Source of the DNA: Halovivax gelatinilyticus
GTDB lineage: Archaea; Halobacteriota; Halobacteria; Halobacteriales; Natrialbaceae
DNA: 64,000 bases
NCBI RefSeq assembly: GCF_024300625.1
Contig: NZ_CP101322.1
Coordinates: forward strand, 75,992 to 139,991
Reading direction: 5' to 3'
Of the stretch, positions 35,202 through 45,240 are shown piece by piece (position 1 is the stretch's first letter; every line of letters starts with the position of its first letter). The notes below the pieces were generated by a model. That model ran no database searches. It was not told the origin of the DNA and was given only the letters and a program-made list of their open reading frames with translations. Position numbers and translations under genes: made by a program.

Positions 35202-35954
35202 TTATAGCTGTACCGCTTCTTCGAGTTCGGCGGCTCGCTCGTCGATCGAGTCGGCGGCACGGCCGACGAGTTCTTCGACGGAGAACGATCCGTCCGTCTC
35301 CACGTGGAAGACGAAGGCGTTCGGAACGTCTTCGATCGTCACCGACTTGCCCGGATAGCGTTCGTTCAGATCGTGGTCGAACTCGCTCGTCTCGATTAGT
35401 TCACCGTCGTCTTCGATGACGCCGCGGATGACCCGTCGTTCGGGTTCCTCGAACTCCGGAAGGTCGCCGTCGACCGTCACTCGCTGTAGGTGCCGGTAGC
35501 CGACCGCGACACCGCCCTGGTGTTTCGCGTGATTCTTTCCGCGATCGTAGGTGGCGTCCGCTTCGGCTTCCAGACGCTGTCCGTCTTTCAGGTGAATAAT
35601 CGGGACGTTCTCCTCGGCCGGACGAACCAGATCGGGTTCGCTCGAGACGAGATCGCCCGAGTACGCCGTTCCCGGCCCCTCGACGTCGATCGAGAGCGTG
35701 ACCACGTCGTCGTCACCGAACTCTTCGGGCGACGGCGTCGTCAGGGGAACGAGCCCCAGACGAAGCGACAGTTGCTCGTCGAACATCACCGAAGAGTTTT
35801 CGACGAACCGAACGGTGTCGATCGCCAGCGTCGGCACGTCGGCGACCATCGCGCGACGGATGCCGTTGGCGAACGCGGGAGTCACCCCGCGTACGAGAAA
35901 GCGAGCCTCGCGTTCACCGCGGTCGACGAACTCGACGTCGTAGTCGGCTGTCAT
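35202..35954 (-). CDS. rpoD: RNA polymerase subunit D (alpha-like)
   Basis: 250-aa subunit equivalent to bacterial alpha and RPB3, which nucleates polymerase assembly with subunit L. Core segments: [37 protein letters not shown], and [16 protein letters not shown]. The Cys-rich iron-sulfur domain of some archaeal RpoD is absent: the insertion region has no Cys cluster. It is followed by tRNA-Leu and preceded by S11. Not the bacterial sigma-70 of the same symbol. Confidence 0.96.
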   Translation of the reverse strand: MTADYDVEFVDRGEREARFLVRGVTPAFANGIRRAMVADVPTLAIDTVRFVENSSVMFDEQLSLRLGLVPLTTPSPEEFGDDDVVTLSIDVEGPGTAYSGDLVSSEPDLVRPAEENVPIIHLKDGQRLEAEADATYDRGKNHAKHQGGVAVGYRHLQRVTVDGDLPEFEEPERRVIRGVIEDDGELIETSEFDHDLNERYPGKSVTIEDVPNAFVFHVETDGSFSVEELVGRAADSIDERAAELEEAVQL

Positions 35955-35957
35955 CGG

Positions 35958-36347
35958 TTAGAACCCGCCTTTGCCTTTTGGTGCACGCGATCCGTCGTGC
36001 GGAATCGGCGTGACGTCTTCGATTCGACCGATTTCGATGCCCGAACGGGCGAGCGCTCGAATGGTCGCCTGTGCACCGGGACCGGGAGATTTCTGCAGGT
36101 TCCCGCCCGGGCCGCGGACGCGAACGTGCAGTCCGCTGATACCGGCGGCCTTGACCTCCTCGGCCACGGCTTCCGCCATCTGCATCGCGGCGTACGGCGA
36201 GGCCTCGTCGCGGTTCTGCTTGACCGCCGTCCCGCCGCTGGATTTAGCGATCGTCTCCGCGCCCGTGAGATCGGTCACGGTCATGATGGTGTTGTTGAAC
36301 GATGCGTGTACGTGGGCGACGCCCCACTTATCGTCGTCTTGACTCAT
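35958..36347 (-). CDS. rps11: ribosomal protein S11
   Basis: 129-aa 30S platform protein: [64 protein letters not shown], and C-terminal [15 protein letters not shown]. Part of the S13-S4-S11-RpoD unit, with only 3 nt to rpoD. Confidence 0.97.
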   Translation of the reverse strand: MSQDDDKWGVAHVHASFNNTIMTVTDLTGAETIAKSSGGTAVKQNRDEASPYAAMQMAEAVAEEVKAAGISGLHVRVRGPGGNLQKSPGPGAQATIRALARSGIEIGRIEDVTPIPHDGSRAPKGKGGF

Positions 36348-36350
36348 GAT

Positions 36351-36872
36351 TTACTGTCCCTCCGCGCGTTCTGGGTGGAGTTCGTCCGCCAGCGGACTCG
36401 TCTCGTCGAACCCGATGAGATCTTCTTCGTCGACGTCGACGACGTACGACGGCACGCGGTGACGGCGTTCGCCGACGACGACGTGACCGTGCGTGATGAA
36501 CTGCCTCGCCTGGAACGGCGAGTTCGCCAGGCCTTTCCGATAGACGACGGTCTGGAGGCGACGTTCGAGGACGTCTTCGATCTCGAGTCCCAGCACGTCG
36601 CCGAGTCCGCCCTCCTCGTCGAGGACACCGACTCGCTTGAGTCGGCCGAGAAACTCCTGCGTTCGACGCTGAACGACGGGATCGTCCTGCGCCTGTGCGA
36701 GCAGGTCTCGGGACTCGCGTCGGTACGAGCGAAGCTCGGACTGAGCCCGCCAGAGCTCCTCTTTGTTCGAGAGGCCGTACCGATCGAGCAGCGAGTGCTC
36801 GGTGGCGATTCGCTCGCCCTGGTACGGGTGGTTCGGCGTCTCGTAGTGCTTGGTGTCGGTTCCGAGCGCCAT
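36351..36872 (-). CDS. rps4: ribosomal protein S4
   Basis: 173-aa primary 16S-binding protein. It has YETPNHPYQGERIATEHSLLD at the N-terminus and an S4 RNA-binding domain with FQARQFITHGHVVVGERRHRVPSY. The start overlaps the S13 stop by one base. Typical archaeal S4 length. Confidence 0.97.
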   Translation of the reverse strand: MALGTDTKHYETPNHPYQGERIATEHSLLDRYGLSNKEELWRAQSELRSYRRESRDLLAQAQDDPVVQRRTQEFLGRLKRVGVLDEEGGLGDVLGLEIEDVLERRLQTVVYRKGLANSPFQARQFITHGHVVVGERRHRVPSYVVDVDEEDLIGFDETSPLADELHPERAEGQ

Positions 36873-37384
36873 TATTCGTCAGCCTCCGCCTCTTCGGCTG
36901 CTTCTTCACGGATCTGTTCGACGTTGACGCCGATCGTCCCTTCGGTTCGACCGGTCGACTTCGTTCGCTGTCCGCGAACCTTCTGGCCGCGCTTGTGGCG
37001 AGCACCCTTGTAGGAGTTGATCATCTTCATACGGTTGATGTCCTGTTGACGGGTGAGTTCGAGATCGTTACCGATCTCGTGTCTCGTCTCGCCGGTGTAG
37101 TAGTCTCCCGGCCGGTTAGTGAGCCAGTCGGGGAGGTCGTCGGCCAGTCCCTCGACGATCGAGACGACTTCGTCGATCGTCTCCTCGTCGAGTGCACCGA
37201 ACGTCGCCGTACGGTCGACGCCGGCTTCGTTCGCGACGAGTCGAGCGGTTCGTCGCCCGACTCCCTTGAGCTCGGACAGCGATCGCTCGACGGATTTCGT
37301 CCCGTCGAGGTCGGTCTGTCCGATCCGAACGAAGTACTGGATGTCTTCGTCAGCTTCGGTTTCTTCTGGTGTTTCCTCGCTCAT
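36872..37384 (-). CDS. rps13: ribosomal protein S13
   Basis: 170-aa 30S head protein with an acidic N-terminal extension. The core has VRIGQTDLDGTKSVERSLSELKGVGRRTARLV, and the basic tail GARHKRGQKVRGQRTKSTGR contacts tRNA and rRNA. ATG 37384 gives the family start; the longer upstream frame runs through tRNA-Ser and is not real. It opens the alpha-operon-like cluster. Confidence 0.97.
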   Translation of the reverse strand: MSEETPEETEADEDIQYFVRIGQTDLDGTKSVERSLSELKGVGRRTARLVANEAGVDRTATFGALDEETIDEVVSIVEGLADDLPDWLTNRPGDYYTGETRHEIGNDLELTRQQDINRMKMINSYKGARHKRGQKVRGQRTKSTGRTEGTIGVNVEQIREEAAEEAEADE

Positions 37385-37458
37385 GTATCGTGTGTCTGTC
37401 TGTCGTCGCTGCCGGAAACGGCTACGCCGGTCCGACAGCGTGTTCTGTGTGGTGCGGA

Positions 37459-37542
37459 CGTCGTGGCGGGGATTCGAACCCCGGAGGCTTGACGCCACAT
37501 GGTTAGCAACCATGCGCCTTGGGCCTGCTTGGCTACCACGAC
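37459..37542 (-). tRNA. tRNA-Ser (GCT)
   Basis: 84-nt type II tRNA: acceptor GTCGTGG/CCACGAC with discriminator G, anticodon stem CATGG/CCATG with loop TTGCTAA and anticodon GCT, a long variable arm, and T-arm GGTTCGAATCC. It lies 75 nt upstream of rps13 on the same strand. No CCA encoded. Confidence 0.97.
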
Positions 37543-37910
37543 CCGTTCGTCTATGTTCGCCCGTGTGGACTCGGGAGCCGAACCCCCTGCAGCGTATCGT
37601 ACCCGAAAATACACCCCGTCGGGTACATAAGGGCAACGAAACGATCGGGCCGCACAGGACCGAGCCACCGGGAGAAATCAGCCGCAGAACGGGAGACCGC
37701 CTGTCTCAGACACGACGGTGAGCCGACCCTGACATCCTGATCGGACGAAACTGCGTCGCCAGCATCCGAAATTCGGTTCGTCTGACCCTGGACGGCACCA
37801 GGATTCGTGAACACCGATCAACTCCACTAACTCGACCCGATGCTGGACGACCCTACCGAAACGGAAATAAGTATGCTCTGTCCAGTGACACGTGAACACG
37901 GTCGGGTTCA
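37543..37910. promoter_or_regulatory. divergent promoter region, no gene
   Basis: No convincing coding frame. A TTATGT element at about 37622-37630 (minus strand) may serve tRNA-Ser and the ribosomal operon. AAATAAG near 37865-37871 is a plausible TATA box for the DUF4129 gene. Confidence 0.4.
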
Positions 37911-38972
37911 GTGATCAACTCACGCATGATAACCAGATCGACACTCCTGCGGGCCACGGCGGCGCTCGTGGGTATCGTCTCCATCGCCGTGGTCGCATCG
38001 ACCCTCCCGGAGGTTCTCGAAACGACGAACGGCGGCGGAGGGGTCGACGGACCGGACGGATCGACCGACGGTTCGGCGGGCGATCGCGCTCCATCGGATC
38101 CCGGCGCCGCCTGGATTCTACGACTGTTTCTCATCTCGTTCATGGTGATTCTCATCGGTGCGACGATCGCGTTTCTCCTCTTCGAACGACGCCACCTTCT
38201 CGAGTATGCAGCGAGGCTCGCCGCCCTGTCGCTTCTGATCCTGGCATTCGTAGTCGTCGCCGTCGTCGCGATGGATGTAGCCGACCTCACACCCCCGATG
38301 GAGAACGAATCCGCGGGCGAAGAGGGACTCGGCCCCGGCGAAGGTGGAGACGACGAGGGGCCGGGCGACGGTGAGTCGGGAGACTCCACGACGTTCGGAA
38401 CGATGGAGATACTGCTCGTCGGTATCGCGTTGCTCGCGGCGGTCGCACTCGGCTACCTCTACGTACGGTACCGCAGCGACGAAGAGGCGAGCACCGCGGG
38501 TGACATCGATCGCTCGACGACCGAAACCGTCCGTGCCGTCGCCGGAGACGCCGCCGACCGAATCGAGGGTGGCGAAGGAGCGCCAGTCGAGAACGAGGTC
38601 TACCGCGCATGGCGGGAGATGACGACCCTGCTCGACGTCGACAACCCGGCGACGAGCACGCCCGGAGAGTTCGCCGACGCCGCCGTTGATGCCGGCCTCG
38701 ATACGGCCGACGTCCGGGAACTGACAGAACTGTTCGAATCGGTTAGATACGGCCCAGCACGCGCATCGTCGATGGAGGAGCGACGGGCCGTCGAGATCCT
38801 AAGAAACATCGAATCGGCGTACTCGGCCGTCACAGAATCCGAATCAGCCGCCGCTTCCACCCGAACGGGACAACCGGTAACATCGACGCAAATGGATCAC
38901 GACACTCGAACCGCTTCGGACGAAACGGCCGGATCGAACAACGACACCGAACGTCGAGGTGACGGCGCGTGA
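37911..38972 (+). CDS. DUF4129-domain membrane protein
   Basis: 353-aa integral membrane protein: about four transmembrane helices (near residues 10-28, 65-88, 100-124 and 165-185) separated by Gly/Asp/Glu-rich loops. A C-terminal cytoplasmic DUF4129 domain (AYRAWREMTTLLDVDNP, STPGEFADAAVDAGLD, FESVRYG) follows. Such proteins occur with DUF58 and MoxR ATPase genes in envelope or protein-maturation operons. A GTG start is used; an ATG five codons later is equally possible. It overlaps the DUF58 gene by 4 nt. Confidence 0.85.
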   Translation: MINSRMITRSTLLRATAALVGIVSIAVVASTLPEVLETTNGGGGVDGPDGSTDGSAGDRAPSDPGAAWILRLFLISFMVILIGATIAFLLFERRHLLEYAARLAALSLLILAFVVVAVVAMDVADLTPPMENESAGEEGLGPGEGGDDEGPGDGESGDSTTFGTMEILLVGIALLAAVALGYLYVRYRSDEEASTAGDIDRSTTETVRAVAGDAADRIEGGEGAPVENEVYRAWREMTTLLDVDNPATSTPGEFADAAVDAGLDTADVRELTELFESVRYGPARASSMEERRAVEILRNIESAYSAVTESESAAASTRTGQPVTSTQMDHDTRTASDETAGSNNDTERRGDGA

Positions 38973-40957
38973 GTCTCGTCGTCAAACGCTACGCGTACGT
39001 AATCGCGCTCGCGGCAGGTGCGGTCGGTATCCTGATCGCCACGGGATTGTACGCGTTCGAGGCGTCGACAGTTCTTCTCTCGATGCTCGGGGCCATCGCG
39101 CTCGGTAGCGCCATCCTCGGGCTGTCGTGGACCACGAGACGTCCGGTAATTCCGTCCACACCCACCCCCGAACAGCGTGTTTCGTCCGCGGTACCGGAAA
39201 CGGAGCCATCGGAGGCGTTCAACGAGTTCGACGGCTCGATCCTCACCGACGACGATCCGGCCTACAGACGGTGGCGCGGGCTGCGGGTCGTCGCGTACGA
39301 GTTCCTCTCTCGATACACGAGCGCCGACGATGAGCACGCGATTCGCCAGCTAGACGACGGAACGTGGACTGACGACACCACCGCCTCACGATACCTCTCG
39401 AAACCCCCGGATAGCGAGTCGTCGAACCGCCGGACGAAGAACCGATCACAACCGACGGGTGGCGACGACGTCGTCCGTCGGACCGTACGGGCGATCGCAT
39501 CCACGTATACCCAGCGGACGACGGGCGTGACCGAACGCCAACGGGACGATGTCGCCTCAGATCCGAGCGAACGGGAACACGTCGACGAAGCGGAGACGCG
39601 AACCACGTCCCGAACGCCGGATCGAGCGACCTCGCTGGCGCGCATCGAAACCGGCCACTGGTGGGGCGTCGGAACGATCGCACTCGGGATGGTCGGTATC
39701 GGTGCGCTGGCCGAAGTCCCCGGCCTTCTGCTCGCGGGAACCGTCGGTATCGGCTACGCCGGATTCGCTAGGTCGACGTCGCTCCCCGACCCGGAGCTCG
39801 AGATCGAACGGACAGTCGATCCGGAGACGCCGGAGCCCGGTGAAACGGTCACCGTCGAGACCACCCTCACGAACGTCGGTGAGACGACGCTGCTCGACGT
39901 GAAGTGTATCGACGGAGTCCCGGGTGCGTTACAGGTCGTCGATGGCCGCTGTCGGGTCGGAACGGTCATCCGACCGGGCCAATCGGTGACGATGACCTAC
40001 ACCGTCGAGGCGAGACCCGGCAATCACGCGTTCGACCCCGCCGTGGTGATCGTCGGTGACGCGTCCAGGTCGGCAGAACGAAGCGTTCTGGTGCCCGAAT
40101 CGACGACGATCACGTGCTCTCCTCGATTAGAATCCACTCGTTCGGCGATTCCGCTCAGACTCTCGCCGATCCGGCGCGCCGGACACCTGACGACGACCGA
40201 CGGTGGATCCGGCACGGACTTTCACTCGATTCGAGAGTACCAGAACGGCGATCCGATCAATCGCATCGACTGGAATCGACACGCGCGAACCGGCGAACTC
40301 GCGACGATCCAGTTTCACACCGAACAGGCCACGCGGGTGCTTCTCGTCGTCGATTCACGCCTCGAGGCCTACGTTGGCCCGTCCGAGACGGCGATCCACG
40401 CGGTCGATCGGTCCGTCGAGGCCGCCGGGAAAATCGCCGCGAGTCTCCTCGACGACGGAGACGCCGTCGGATTGACGGCGATCGGTCCGACGACCCGTTC
40501 GCGAGTCGAAGCGAGTGAAAGTAACGAGTTCATCGAGAACACGTGCTGGATTCCGCCGGCGTCCGGCCCCGACCACCGCCTCTCGATCAGAAAGGCGTTG
40601 ACCACACACCAGCAGTTCTCGACGGTCCCCGCCCCTGACACCCGCATGTGGATCACCCAGCTCGGACAGCTCAGGCGACACCTGAGCGGCGAAACCCAGG
40701 TGATCCTCTTTACGCCGCTCACCGACTTCGGATCGGTACTCATCGCTCGCCGCTTTGCCTCCAGGGGCCACCCGGTGACCGTCATCAGTCCCGATCCGAC
40801 GGCGACGCGAACTGCCACGGAAGAACTGGCGTGGCTGTGTCGAACGCTTCGACGGGATACGCTCCACCGAAACGGCATCCCGGTCCTCGACTGGTCGTAC
40901 GACGAACGGATCGATACGCTCTTAGAACGATACGCGAATCGAGGTGTCGTCCGATGA
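38969..40957 (+). CDS. fusion of DUF7269-like membrane part and DUF58 protein
   Basis: 662 aa, about 200 longer than usual haloarchaeal DUF58 proteins. The N-terminal ~200 residues (two helices, then a helical acidic domain) resemble the separate small membrane protein (DUF7269-like) that normally lies between DUF4129 and DUF58 genes. From about residue 215 follows the DUF58 part: two more helices, a beta-sandwich (PEPGETVTVETTLTNVGETT), DFHSIREYQNGDPINRIDWN, and a vWA-like domain with VLLVVDSRLEA. A gene fusion is the simplest reading. The GTG start overlaps the upstream stop, and the next gene overlaps the end (ATGA). Confidence 0.8.
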   Translation: MSLVVKRYAYVIALAAGAVGILIATGLYAFEASTVLLSMLGAIALGSAILGLSWTTRRPVIPSTPTPEQRVSSAVPETEPSEAFNEFDGSILTDDDPAYRRWRGLRVVAYEFLSRYTSADDEHAIRQLDDGTWTDDTTASRYLSKPPDSESSNRRTKNRSQPTGGDDVVRRTVRAIASTYTQRTTGVTERQRDDVASDPSEREHVDEAETRTTSRTPDRATSLARIETGHWWGVGTIALGMVGIGALAEVPGLLLAGTVGIGYAGFARSTSLPDPELEIERTVDPETPEPGETVTVETTLTNVGETTLLDVKCIDGVPGALQVVDGRCRVGTVIRPGQSVTMTYTVEARPGNHAFDPAVVIVGDASRSAERSVLVPESTTITCSPRLESTRSAIPLRLSPIRRAGHLTTTDGGSGTDFHSIREYQNGDPINRIDWNRHARTGELATIQFHTEQATRVLLVVDSRLEAYVGPSETAIHAVDRSVEAAGKIAASLLDDGDAVGLTAIGPTTRSRVEASESNEFIENTCWIPPASGPDHRLSIRKALTTHQQFSTVPAPDTRMWITQLGQLRRHLSGETQVILFTPLTDFGSVLIARRFASRGHPVTVISPDPTATRTATEELAWLCRTLRRDTLHRNGIPVLDWSYDERIDTLLERYANRGVVR

Positions 40958-41487
40958 GCCGCGTAACCCGCCGACCGACGCGAATCGCCGGTGGGGTCTC
41001 GCTCGTCGCCGGCCTCGGGATCGTCGTGAGTACGATCGTCGAGCCGGTACCCGCGACGATCGTTTCGGTCGTCGGTCTGGCGCTCATCGCGACGGCGCTC
41101 TCGATCGGTTCGCGCCGAGTGCTCGATCTGGGCGCCTTCGTCGGGTTGGTCGGCGTTTCCATTGGCGCGCTCTCGGCGCCGGTCGTCTGGCCGCTCGTCG
41201 GAACGGTGTCGGTGATCGTCGCGTGGGACCTCGGCGGCGTCGCGATCAGGCTCGGCGAGCAGCTCGGTCGCGAGGCGGAGACCGCTCGGCTCGAACTCTG
41301 GTACGTCCTTTCGAGTACGGCCGTCGGCGCTGGCACGGCTGCGCTCGCGTACGGCGTCTACCGCTACACCGAGTACGGGATCGGACTCGACGCCCTCGTG
41401 ATGATTCTCCTTGCCGGCGTCGGCGCCATCCTGGCACTCGGCGCCAGGTTCGAGTGGAACGAATCGGCCGTCAGAAATCGTCTCTAA
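40954..41487 (+). CDS. DUF7519-like membrane protein
   Basis: 177 aa, mostly hydrophobic, with about five transmembrane helices in pairs (GGVSLVAGLGIVVSTIV, TIVSVVGLALIATALSI, FVGLVGVSIGALSAPVVW, and two near the end). It matches the small last gene of haloarchaeal DUF4129-DUF58 operons. ATG 40954 overlaps the DUF58 stop by 4 nt. No MoxR ATPase gene adjoins here, although it often does. Confidence 0.7.
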   Translation: MSRVTRRPTRIAGGVSLVAGLGIVVSTIVEPVPATIVSVVGLALIATALSIGSRRVLDLGAFVGLVGVSIGALSAPVVWPLVGTVSVIVAWDLGGVAIRLGEQLGREAETARLELWYVLSSTAVGAGTAALAYGVYRYTEYGIGLDALVMILLAGVGAILALGARFEWNESAVRNRL

Positions 41488-41500
41488 CGCGTGAACGGGC

Positions 41501-42535
41501 TCAGTCCGACGCGACGGTATCGACGTACTCGTCGTTTACTTCCCACGATCCGTCCGCCGTTCTGACCATGTACTCGCCGTAGAACGGAACGCGGTTCGCG
41601 ACGACCTCGCGAAACGCCTCGCGGATCTCGCCCTTGCTCATCTCGCCCATCGGTCGGAGGTCGTCGTTGCGGTTGAGACAGCCTTTCAGGTAGCCGTCGT
41701 GAGTCACTCGAACGCGATGACAGTTGGCACAGAACGTCGGGTTTTCGACCGGATCGACGATCTCGACCATCCCGGCCGGCCCGTCGACGGCGTCCGGTGT
41801 GCGGTCTGACGCCGCGGGTGACGGACACTCGCCGTCCGCCTCGATCCAGTAGCGCGTCCGGTCGTGCATCTCTCGCTGTTCGACGACCCTCGCCTGATCG
41901 GCGAGCCAGCGGTGAACGCGCTCGATATCGATCGCCCACTCCGGATTCCCCGTCAGTTCGGGCATGTACTCGATGAGTTGTAACTGCAGACCCGGATTCG
42001 CCGCGACGTGATCGACCATCTCCGGGACGTATCCGGCCGTGTGAGAGAAGACGACCATGTTTAGCTTGACCGGATCGAGGCCCGCATCTAGGGCCGCTTC
42101 GACACCGTCAAGGACCGCATCGTAGGCGCCGCTCTTCGTAATACGGGCGAAGGCGTCGGGATCGAGCGCGTCCTGTGAGATGTTAACCCGCTCGAGACCC
42201 GCTTCGACGAGTTCCTCGGCGCGGCCCGGCAGAAACGTCCCGTTCGTCGTCATCGAGACGGCCAGTTCGTCGGGCGTCCGCGCGATGATCTCCGCTAAAT
42301 CTGAGCGGAGCATAGGTTCACCACCAGTGAACTTCACCGAATCGATATCGAATTCGGTCACGACCTCGAGAAATCGGACCACGTCGTCCGTGTTCATCTC
42401 TTCATCCTGGGGATCCATCGGCCCCCGCGTGTCGCCGAGACCCTCGTTGTGACAGTAGACGCAGTCGAAGTTACACCGGTCGGTGAGCGAGATCCGGACC
42501 CCGGTCACCTCGCGCCCGAACTCGTCGGTGAGCAT
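41501..42535 (-). CDS. moaA: GTP 3',8-cyclase (molybdenum cofactor synthesis)
   Basis: 344-aa radical SAM enzyme for the first step of molybdopterin synthesis. It has the N-terminal cluster [24 protein letters not shown], and the C-terminal second cluster [20 protein letters not shown] ~60-residue loop before the second cluster ([12 protein letters not shown]) is longer than in bacterial MoaA. The ACTTAAGC box at 42559-42566 is 24-31 nt from the ATG, suggesting a leaderless mRNA. Confidence 0.96.
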   Translation of the reverse strand: MLTDEFGREVTGVRISLTDRCNFDCVYCHNEGLGDTRGPMDPQDEEMNTDDVVRFLEVVTEFDIDSVKFTGGEPMLRSDLAEIIARTPDELAVSMTTNGTFLPGRAEELVEAGLERVNISQDALDPDAFARITKSGAYDAVLDGVEAALDAGLDPVKLNMVVFSHTAGYVPEMVDHVAANPGLQLQLIEYMPELTGNPEWAIDIERVHRWLADQARVVEQREMHDRTRYWIEADGECPSPAASDRTPDAVDGPAGMVEIVDPVENPTFCANCHRVRVTHDGYLKGCLNRNDDLRPMGEMSKGEIREAFREVVANRVPFYGEYMVRTADGSWEVNDEYVDTVASD

Positions 42536-42697
42536 GACGGGAGATATCTGGCGGTCGTGCTTAAGTTCGACCGATTCGAGCCCCCGATAGTAACCGAATG
42601 TGGTTTCATCACGTTACAGATTGCGATCGGCCAGCTCGGTGAACGCTCACGTCGGGCTGAAGACCACTCATTTGGCTGGAGGACGTTGGAAGGGTGT

Positions 42698-43369
42698 ATG
42701 GGCACCACCGCCGAACTCGTGATTCCGGCGAGCGAGTTCGCCCTCGCCCGAACGCTCGACGAAATCGGGTCGCTCGACGTCTCGGTCGAGCCCGTCGTCG
42801 CGACGGACCCCGGTCAGCTGATGCCGTACGTTCGGTTTCGAGGTCCGACAGCGGAGATCGAACGAGTCGACGAAATCATTGCGGACGATCCGACCGTAAC
42901 GAGGGCGACGTTGCTAGCCAATAGCGAGGAGGAGTCCCGATATCGCATTCAGTGGGACGATTCAGTGACCGAGACGGTTCGCGTACTGACGGGCGAAAAC
43001 GCCTCGATCCTCGGCGCGAGCGCCAGCGATGCCCACTGGCACCTGCGAGTGCTCGTCCCCGAACGCGACGAGCTCTCACGGACCTACGAAACCGCGACCG
43101 AAGCGGGGATCACCGTCGATCTCGCCCGGGTACACGAGATCGAAACCGACGAGCGAAGTCGGTACGGGCTCACCGACGCGCAGTACGAGACCCTCGTCGA
43201 GGCGCTCGTCAACGGCTACTACGAGATCCCTCGCACGGTCGATATGGAGGCGCTCGCCGAGCACCTGGATATCTCTCACCAGGCGCTTTCCGAGCGGCTT
43301 CGACGAGCCCACCGGCGCCTGGTGACGGAGGCGTTAGACGTAGAACGCGACGTCGAGGAGTTCGAGTGA
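42698..43369 (+). CDS. Bat-type HTH transcriptional regulator
   Basis: 223-aa protein with an N-terminal sensory-like beta domain (VRFRGPTAEIERVDEI, ATLLANSEEESRYRIQW) and a C-terminal HTH_10 domain: LTDAQYETLVEALVNGYYEIPRTV, then MEALAEHLDISHQALSERLRR. This family includes bacterioopsin activator-like regulators, common in haloarchaea. It is divergent from moaA, so control of molybdopterin or anaerobic genes is possible but unproven. Confidence 0.85.
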   Translation: MGTTAELVIPASEFALARTLDEIGSLDVSVEPVVATDPGQLMPYVRFRGPTAEIERVDEIIADDPTVTRATLLANSEEESRYRIQWDDSVTETVRVLTGENASILGASASDAHWHLRVLVPERDELSRTYETATEAGITVDLARVHEIETDERSRYGLTDAQYETLVEALVNGYYEIPRTVDMEALAEHLDISHQALSERLRRAHRRLVTEALDVERDVEEFE

Positions 43370-43425
43370 GCCGAGCGCGTCGGCGACGGCACAACACCTA
43401 CGGCAGATCGCATCGTGGCCACCGT

Positions 43426-43629
43426 ATGGAATCGGAGATGCTCGTCGATCAGCGGACGCTGGTCGAGCTGGTCGAAGCTGAAGGCTGGGATATCACGGAT
43501 CTGGAACTGACCGCCTACGAGAGTCCGTGGGCCGACGAGGACGACCCCGAAGCGACGATTACGATCACAGCGAGAAAACGATACGAACCCGACGACGAGG
43601 ACGAAGAGAATCCGTTTAAAGTCAACTGA
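43426..43629 (+). CDS. hypothetical 67-aa acidic protein
   Basis: Frame MESEMLVDQRTLVELVEAE ... NPFKVN, with helical start, central beta part (LELTAYESPWADEDDPEATITITARKR) and an Asp/Glu tail. Halophile composition supports a real gene. It is separated from the Bat gene by 56 nt in the same direction. MLVDQ (43438) is an alternative start. Unknown function. Confidence 0.6.
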   Translation: MESEMLVDQRTLVELVEAEGWDITDLELTAYESPWADEDDPEATITITARKRYEPDDEDEENPFKVN

Positions 43630-43671
43630 GGTCTCGTCGCGGGCAACTCACTCGACGGAACGGAACTGGAG

Positions 43672-45138
43672 TCACCCCTTGATGTTACAGACCGGATACG
43701 TGCGAGCGACCGTGTCGCCGATACCGAGTTCGTCGGAGACGCGAACGACCTCGTCGACGTCCTTGTAGACGCCGGGGGCCTCTTCGGCGACGGTGGCCCC
43801 TGACTGGGCCTTGACGTATATCTGGTGTCGGTCCAGGAGCTGCTCCTGGACGTCGCCACCCCAGTACTCCTGTTTCGCCTGGGTCCGGCTCATCAGCCGA
43901 CCGGCCCCGTGGGCGGTCGACCCGAACGTGAGTTCCATCGAGGCCGCGCCGCCGCGGAGGACGTAACTGCCCGCACCCATGCTCCCGGGGATGATGACGG
44001 GCTGGCCGACGTCGCGATAGGCTCTCGGTACGTCGGGATGACCAGCGGGAAACGCCCGAGTGGCCCCTTTCCGGTGGACGTACAGCTCCCGTTCGGTCCC
44101 GTCAGAATCGACCACGTGCGTCTCTTTCTTCGCGATGTTGTGTGCGACGTCGTAGAGCAGCTCCATCTCCATCTCCTCCCAGGGACGGTCGAACACGCGC
44201 TCGAAGACGCGTCGGGTGCGGTGCATGATGAGCTGTCGGTTGACCCAGGCGAAGTTGATCGCCGCGTTCATCGCCCCGTAGTACTCTTCGGCGAGCTGCG
44301 AGCCGGCCGGCGCCGCTGCTAACTCCTTGTCGGGAAGTCGGTCGAGCAACCCACGATGTCGTTTCTCGATCTTCCGCAGGTAGTCGTTGCACGTCTGGTG
44401 GCCGAGCCCGCGAGAGCCACAGTGGATGAGGACAACGATCTGGTCCTCGGAGAGGCCGAACGCCTCGCCGACCTCGTCGTCGAAGACGTCGGTGACGCGC
44501 TGGACTTCGAGGAAGTGATTCCCCGAGCCGAGCGACCCGATCTGATTCTTCCCGCGGTCTTTCGCCTTCTGGCTCACCATCGACGGATCGGCACCCGCCC
44601 GAACGCCCTCGTCCTCGCAGTGGCGGAGATCCGACTCTACGGCGTGGCCGTTCTCCAGCGCCCACTCGACGCCACGCGCGAGAATCTCTTCGACCGTCTG
44701 GATATCCGACTCGACGATGCCGCCCCCGCCGAGTCCCGACGGGATATTGGCGAACAGCGAGTCGACGAGGTCCTCCTCGTGACCGCGGACGTCGTCGTAT
44801 TCGAGATTTGTTTTCATCATTCTTACTCCGCAATTAATGTCGTAGCCGACCGCTCCAGGGGAAATACAGCCATCTTCGGCGTCCATCGCGCCGACGCCAC
44901 CGACGGGGAAGCCGTAGCCCTGGTGACCGTCGGGCATGCAGATCGCGTAGTTCGTGATCCCCGGCAGGTGGGTCGTGTTCTGGATCTGTTCTAGGGTTTT
45001 ATCTTGGCTAATCTCGTCGAGCAACGTCTCGCTCGCGAGAATTCGAGCGGGAACGCGCATATCACCGGTTCGAGGCACCTCCCAGACGTATTCACGGACC
45101 TGCTCCAGTTCGAGTCCGTTCGCGTCGTACGTATTCAT
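43672..45138 (-). CDS. rtcB: RNA ligase RtcB (3'-phosphate tRNA splicing ligase)
   Basis: 488-aa GTP- and metal-dependent ligase that joins tRNA halves and other 3'-phosphate/5'-OH ends. Metal and active-site stretches: GYDINCGVRMMKTN, KDRGKNQIGSLGSGNHFLE, LIHCGSRGLGHQTCNDYL, STAHGAGRLMSRTQAK with the guanylylated His, and C-terminal ARTYPVCNIKG. ATG 45138 starts at MNTYDANGLELEQ; upstream in-frame residues are not halophile-like. Its activator archease lies two genes upstream. Confidence 0.96.
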   Translation of the reverse strand: MNTYDANGLELEQVREYVWEVPRTGDMRVPARILASETLLDEISQDKTLEQIQNTTHLPGITNYAICMPDGHQGYGFPVGGVGAMDAEDGCISPGAVGYDINCGVRMMKTNLEYDDVRGHEEDLVDSLFANIPSGLGGGGIVESDIQTVEEILARGVEWALENGHAVESDLRHCEDEGVRAGADPSMVSQKAKDRGKNQIGSLGSGNHFLEVQRVTDVFDDEVGEAFGLSEDQIVVLIHCGSRGLGHQTCNDYLRKIEKRHRGLLDRLPDKELAAAPAGSQLAEEYYGAMNAAINFAWVNRQLIMHRTRRVFERVFDRPWEEMEMELLYDVAHNIAKKETHVVDSDGTERELYVHRKGATRAFPAGHPDVPRAYRDVGQPVIIPGSMGAGSYVLRGGAASMELTFGSTAHGAGRLMSRTQAKQEYWGGDVQEQLLDRHQIYVKAQSGATVAEEAPGVYKDVDEVVRVSDELGIGDTVARTYPVCNIKG

Positions 45139-45240
45139 ATCTCCAACTCGGACGCCGGCGGTAAAAGACGTTGGCACCTCGCTTGCGAAATTCCGCATTC
45201 GGCGGGTGACTGACCCCGATTGACGGTTGTGTCTCAGCAT

